Source of the DNA: an uncultured Micrococcales bacterium
GTDB taxonomy: Bacteria > Actinomycetota > Actinomycetes > Actinomycetales > Microbacteriaceae
DNA length: 41,142 nt
Assembly (NCBI GenBank): GCA_903853515.1
Contig: CAINTU010000065.1
Location: 1-41,142, forward strand
Reading direction: 5' to 3'
Positions 40,111-41,142 of the stretch are shown here, in pieces (position 1 is the stretch's first letter; each line of letters starts with the position of its first letter). A program made the position numbers and the translations under genes. The notes below the pieces were generated by a model, which was given only the letters and a program-made list of their open reading frames with translations, searched no databases and was not told where the DNA came from.

Positions 40111-40617
40111 CACAGATTTGGTATTTGCAGTCAGAAAGCGCCTAGACAGGCAAACCAAAAAAAGTAATGTCCTTGTTATCTTCGCGATTTTGGGCGTCGA
40201 TTAGTTTGAACCTGCGCGAACGAGTACACGTTGTGAGAGAGTGTTGTCTAAGGTTCGGCAGACCCCCAAAAAAGTTTGGCGGTCATTGTCAATGGGTGCT
40301 CAAACTTGTTTGGACACCTTCGGACTCTATTCCAAAATAGCCACGGAATTGTGTGAAAATCATGTCGATGCGATACGCGCAGAACCTGCAGTGAAAGGGA
40401 ACTCTGTCTCTTTGACGCGCAGAAATAACGCTCTGGAAGCGGAATCAAACCTTCAATTCACCCCGAGTCAGAGTTAGCTGTAGACCACCAAATGAAGACA
40501 AAGTTCAACTGGATGCTCACTCGCTGTAGCAATGTCTCCGCACGGTAATAGCATTGAAGTCTAAGCAAAGTGGCTGCCTACTATGGGGTTCGCAGATGCA
40601 AGGGTAATGGGCACGCT
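40111..40617 (+). other. 507-bp intergenic region ahead of hsdM
   Basis: No convincing gene is seen. A 78-codon frame at 40241-40477 lacks a ribosome site and any recognisable pattern. A weak promoter for hsdM may be TTGAAG at 40554-40559 and TACTAT at 40579-40584, with a rather long 19-bp spacer. The length and AT-rich composition are consistent with a decayed gene or a regulatory region. Confidence 0.4.
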
Positions 40618-41142
40618 ATGGCAGGGAAGACAATAAACGTGAGTTCAACAACACAGCAAGAGATTGAGTCTTGGCTTTGGGATGCAGCAAACATCCTTAG
40701 AGGGCCAGTAGATCCAGCCAACCTAAGAGACTATGTATTCCCTTTGCTATTCCTAAAGCGACTAAGCGATACCTGGGATGAAGAGCAAGAGAAGGCCATC
40801 AAACAGTTCGGCATCGACATTGACCGTGAAACAGCCGCTGACTTCCATACTTTCCAGATCCCAGATGGTTGCCACTGGGCTGATCTAAGACGAGCCACTG
40901 AAAACCACGGTGTCCTGATCCAGAACATGATGCAAAAGATTGAGGAAGCAAACCCTAACCAGTTAGCTCAAATCTTCGGAAACGCACCTTGGGCAGATCA
41001 CAACAAAATGCCACCAGAGCGACTGGAAAAGCTTGTCCAGCATTTCGGCCTTAGAGACATTTCTCCAAGCAAGGTATCTAATGATCTTCTTGGTGGAGGA
41101 TACGAATACCTCCTAAAGAGATTCTCAGATGAAAGCGCAACA
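40618..41142 (+). CDS. hsdM: type I restriction-modification methyltransferase subunit (partial, N-terminal)
   Basis: The frame is open from the ATG at 40618 to the last base of the window (175 codons) and is truncated by the edge. EIESWLWDAANILRGPVDPANLRDYVFPLLFLKRLSD is the N-terminal helical domain of HsdM, and GGGYEYLLKRFSDESA leads into the AdoMet-binding domain, whose NPPF motif would lie further on. HsdM methylates adenine in the type I recognition site together with HsdS. A GTG at 40639 is an alternative start. hsdS and hsdR are expected to the right. Confidence 0.9.
   Translation, partial: MAGKTINVSSTTQQEIESWLWDAANILRGPVDPANLRDYVFPLLFLKRLSDTWDEEQEKAIKQFGIDIDRETAADFHTFQIPDGCHWADLRRATENHGVLIQNMMQKIEEANPNQLAQIFGNAPWADHNKMPPERLEKLVQHFGLRDISPSKVSNDLLGGGYEYLLKRFSDESAT

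Larger units (their letters stand above)
33506..41142. mobile_element. tRNA-Arg-integrated genomic island (left part; right end not in window)
   Basis: The region starts at the tRNA-Arg 3' end with an excisionase-like gene and tyrosine integrase, and then carries unknown, surface and restriction-modification genes with looser spacing and more A-rich codons than the core genes to the left. No phage structural, replication or conjugation gene is seen. A copy of the tRNA 3' end (attR) was not found, so the element must extend past the edge, or its right end has decayed. The left boundary is well supported; the extent is inferred. Confidence 0.75.

Noticed and set aside
40241..40477. A 78-codon forward frame ahead of hsdM
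   Set aside because: There is no ribosome site or domain, and the residue composition looks random.
33506..41142. Second copy of the tRNA-Arg 3' end (attR) within the window
   Set aside because: I looked for the T-loop and acceptor sequence downstream and found no match; the site is probably beyond the right edge.
33506..41142. Prophage
   Set aside because: No capsid, tail, terminase, lysis or replication genes are seen; only an integrase module.
1..41142. CRISPR array
   Set aside because: The only regular repeats are protein-coding (Pro/Thr linker units and Ig-like domains); no short repeats with unique spacers are present.

Overview
The window looks like the chromosome of a small-genome, moderate-GC actinobacterium. 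A free-living member of the Microbacteriaceae (freshwater Luna/Rhodoluna-type lineage) is my best inference, from the tightly packed genes, the many GTG/TTG starts, the actinobacterial forms of pgm, pheA, serS and putA, and the frequent leaderless promoters (TANNNT followed by 6-7 nt and the start codon). No rRNA is present to confirm the taxonomy.

Positions 1-33,500 are core chromosome. In order: an M13 metallopeptidase and a thioesterase; a three-gene reverse-strand electron-transfer cassette (ferric-reductase-like membrane flavoprotein, extracytoplasmic FMN-binding protein, ApbE flavinyltransferase); the bifunctional proline catabolic enzyme PutA; a lysophospholipase-like hydrolase; a small GNAT protein; an orphan beta-class DNA methyltransferase; a thiamine ABC importer (binding protein and double permease, no local ATPase) under a TPP riboswitch; a DHA2-type drug exporter; a secreted D,D-carboxypeptidase; phosphoglucomutase; prephenate dehydratase; a serine neighbourhood (serS, HAD phosphatase, tRNA-Ser(UGA), LCP ligase, serine dehydratase sdaA); a secreted CotH-like protein with Ig-like repeats; a LacI regulator divergent from a sugar-type ABC importer (binding protein, permease, ATPase) that ends with an ABM-domain protein; a secreted protein of unknown function; tRNA-Ser(GCU); a VOC protein; a dual-specificity-type phosphatase; and tRNA-Arg(ACG).

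From about 33,506 to the right edge is an integrative genomic island inserted at the 3' end of tRNA-Arg(ACG). It begins with an excisionase-like HTH protein and a tyrosine integrase whose genes overlap. It carries a small ORF coupled to the integrase stop, an unknown membrane protein, a large secreted RCC1/Ig-repeat protein, a zinc-ribbon membrane protein divergent from a predicted PD-(D/E)XK-like protein, and the start of a type I restriction-modification locus (hsdM, cut by the window end). The second attachment site is not seen and probably lies beyond 41,142. The unknown island genes are the best place to look for an undescribed function, possibly defence-related, but nothing in the sequence proves this.

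Regulatory structure is unusually readable. There is a repeated leaderless promoter pattern, a TPP riboswitch that contains the Shine-Dalgarno of its gene, a near-perfect LacI operator just downstream of a -10 box, a 12-base promoter element shared by two tRNA genes, and several convergent gene pairs whose stop codons touch or overlap.
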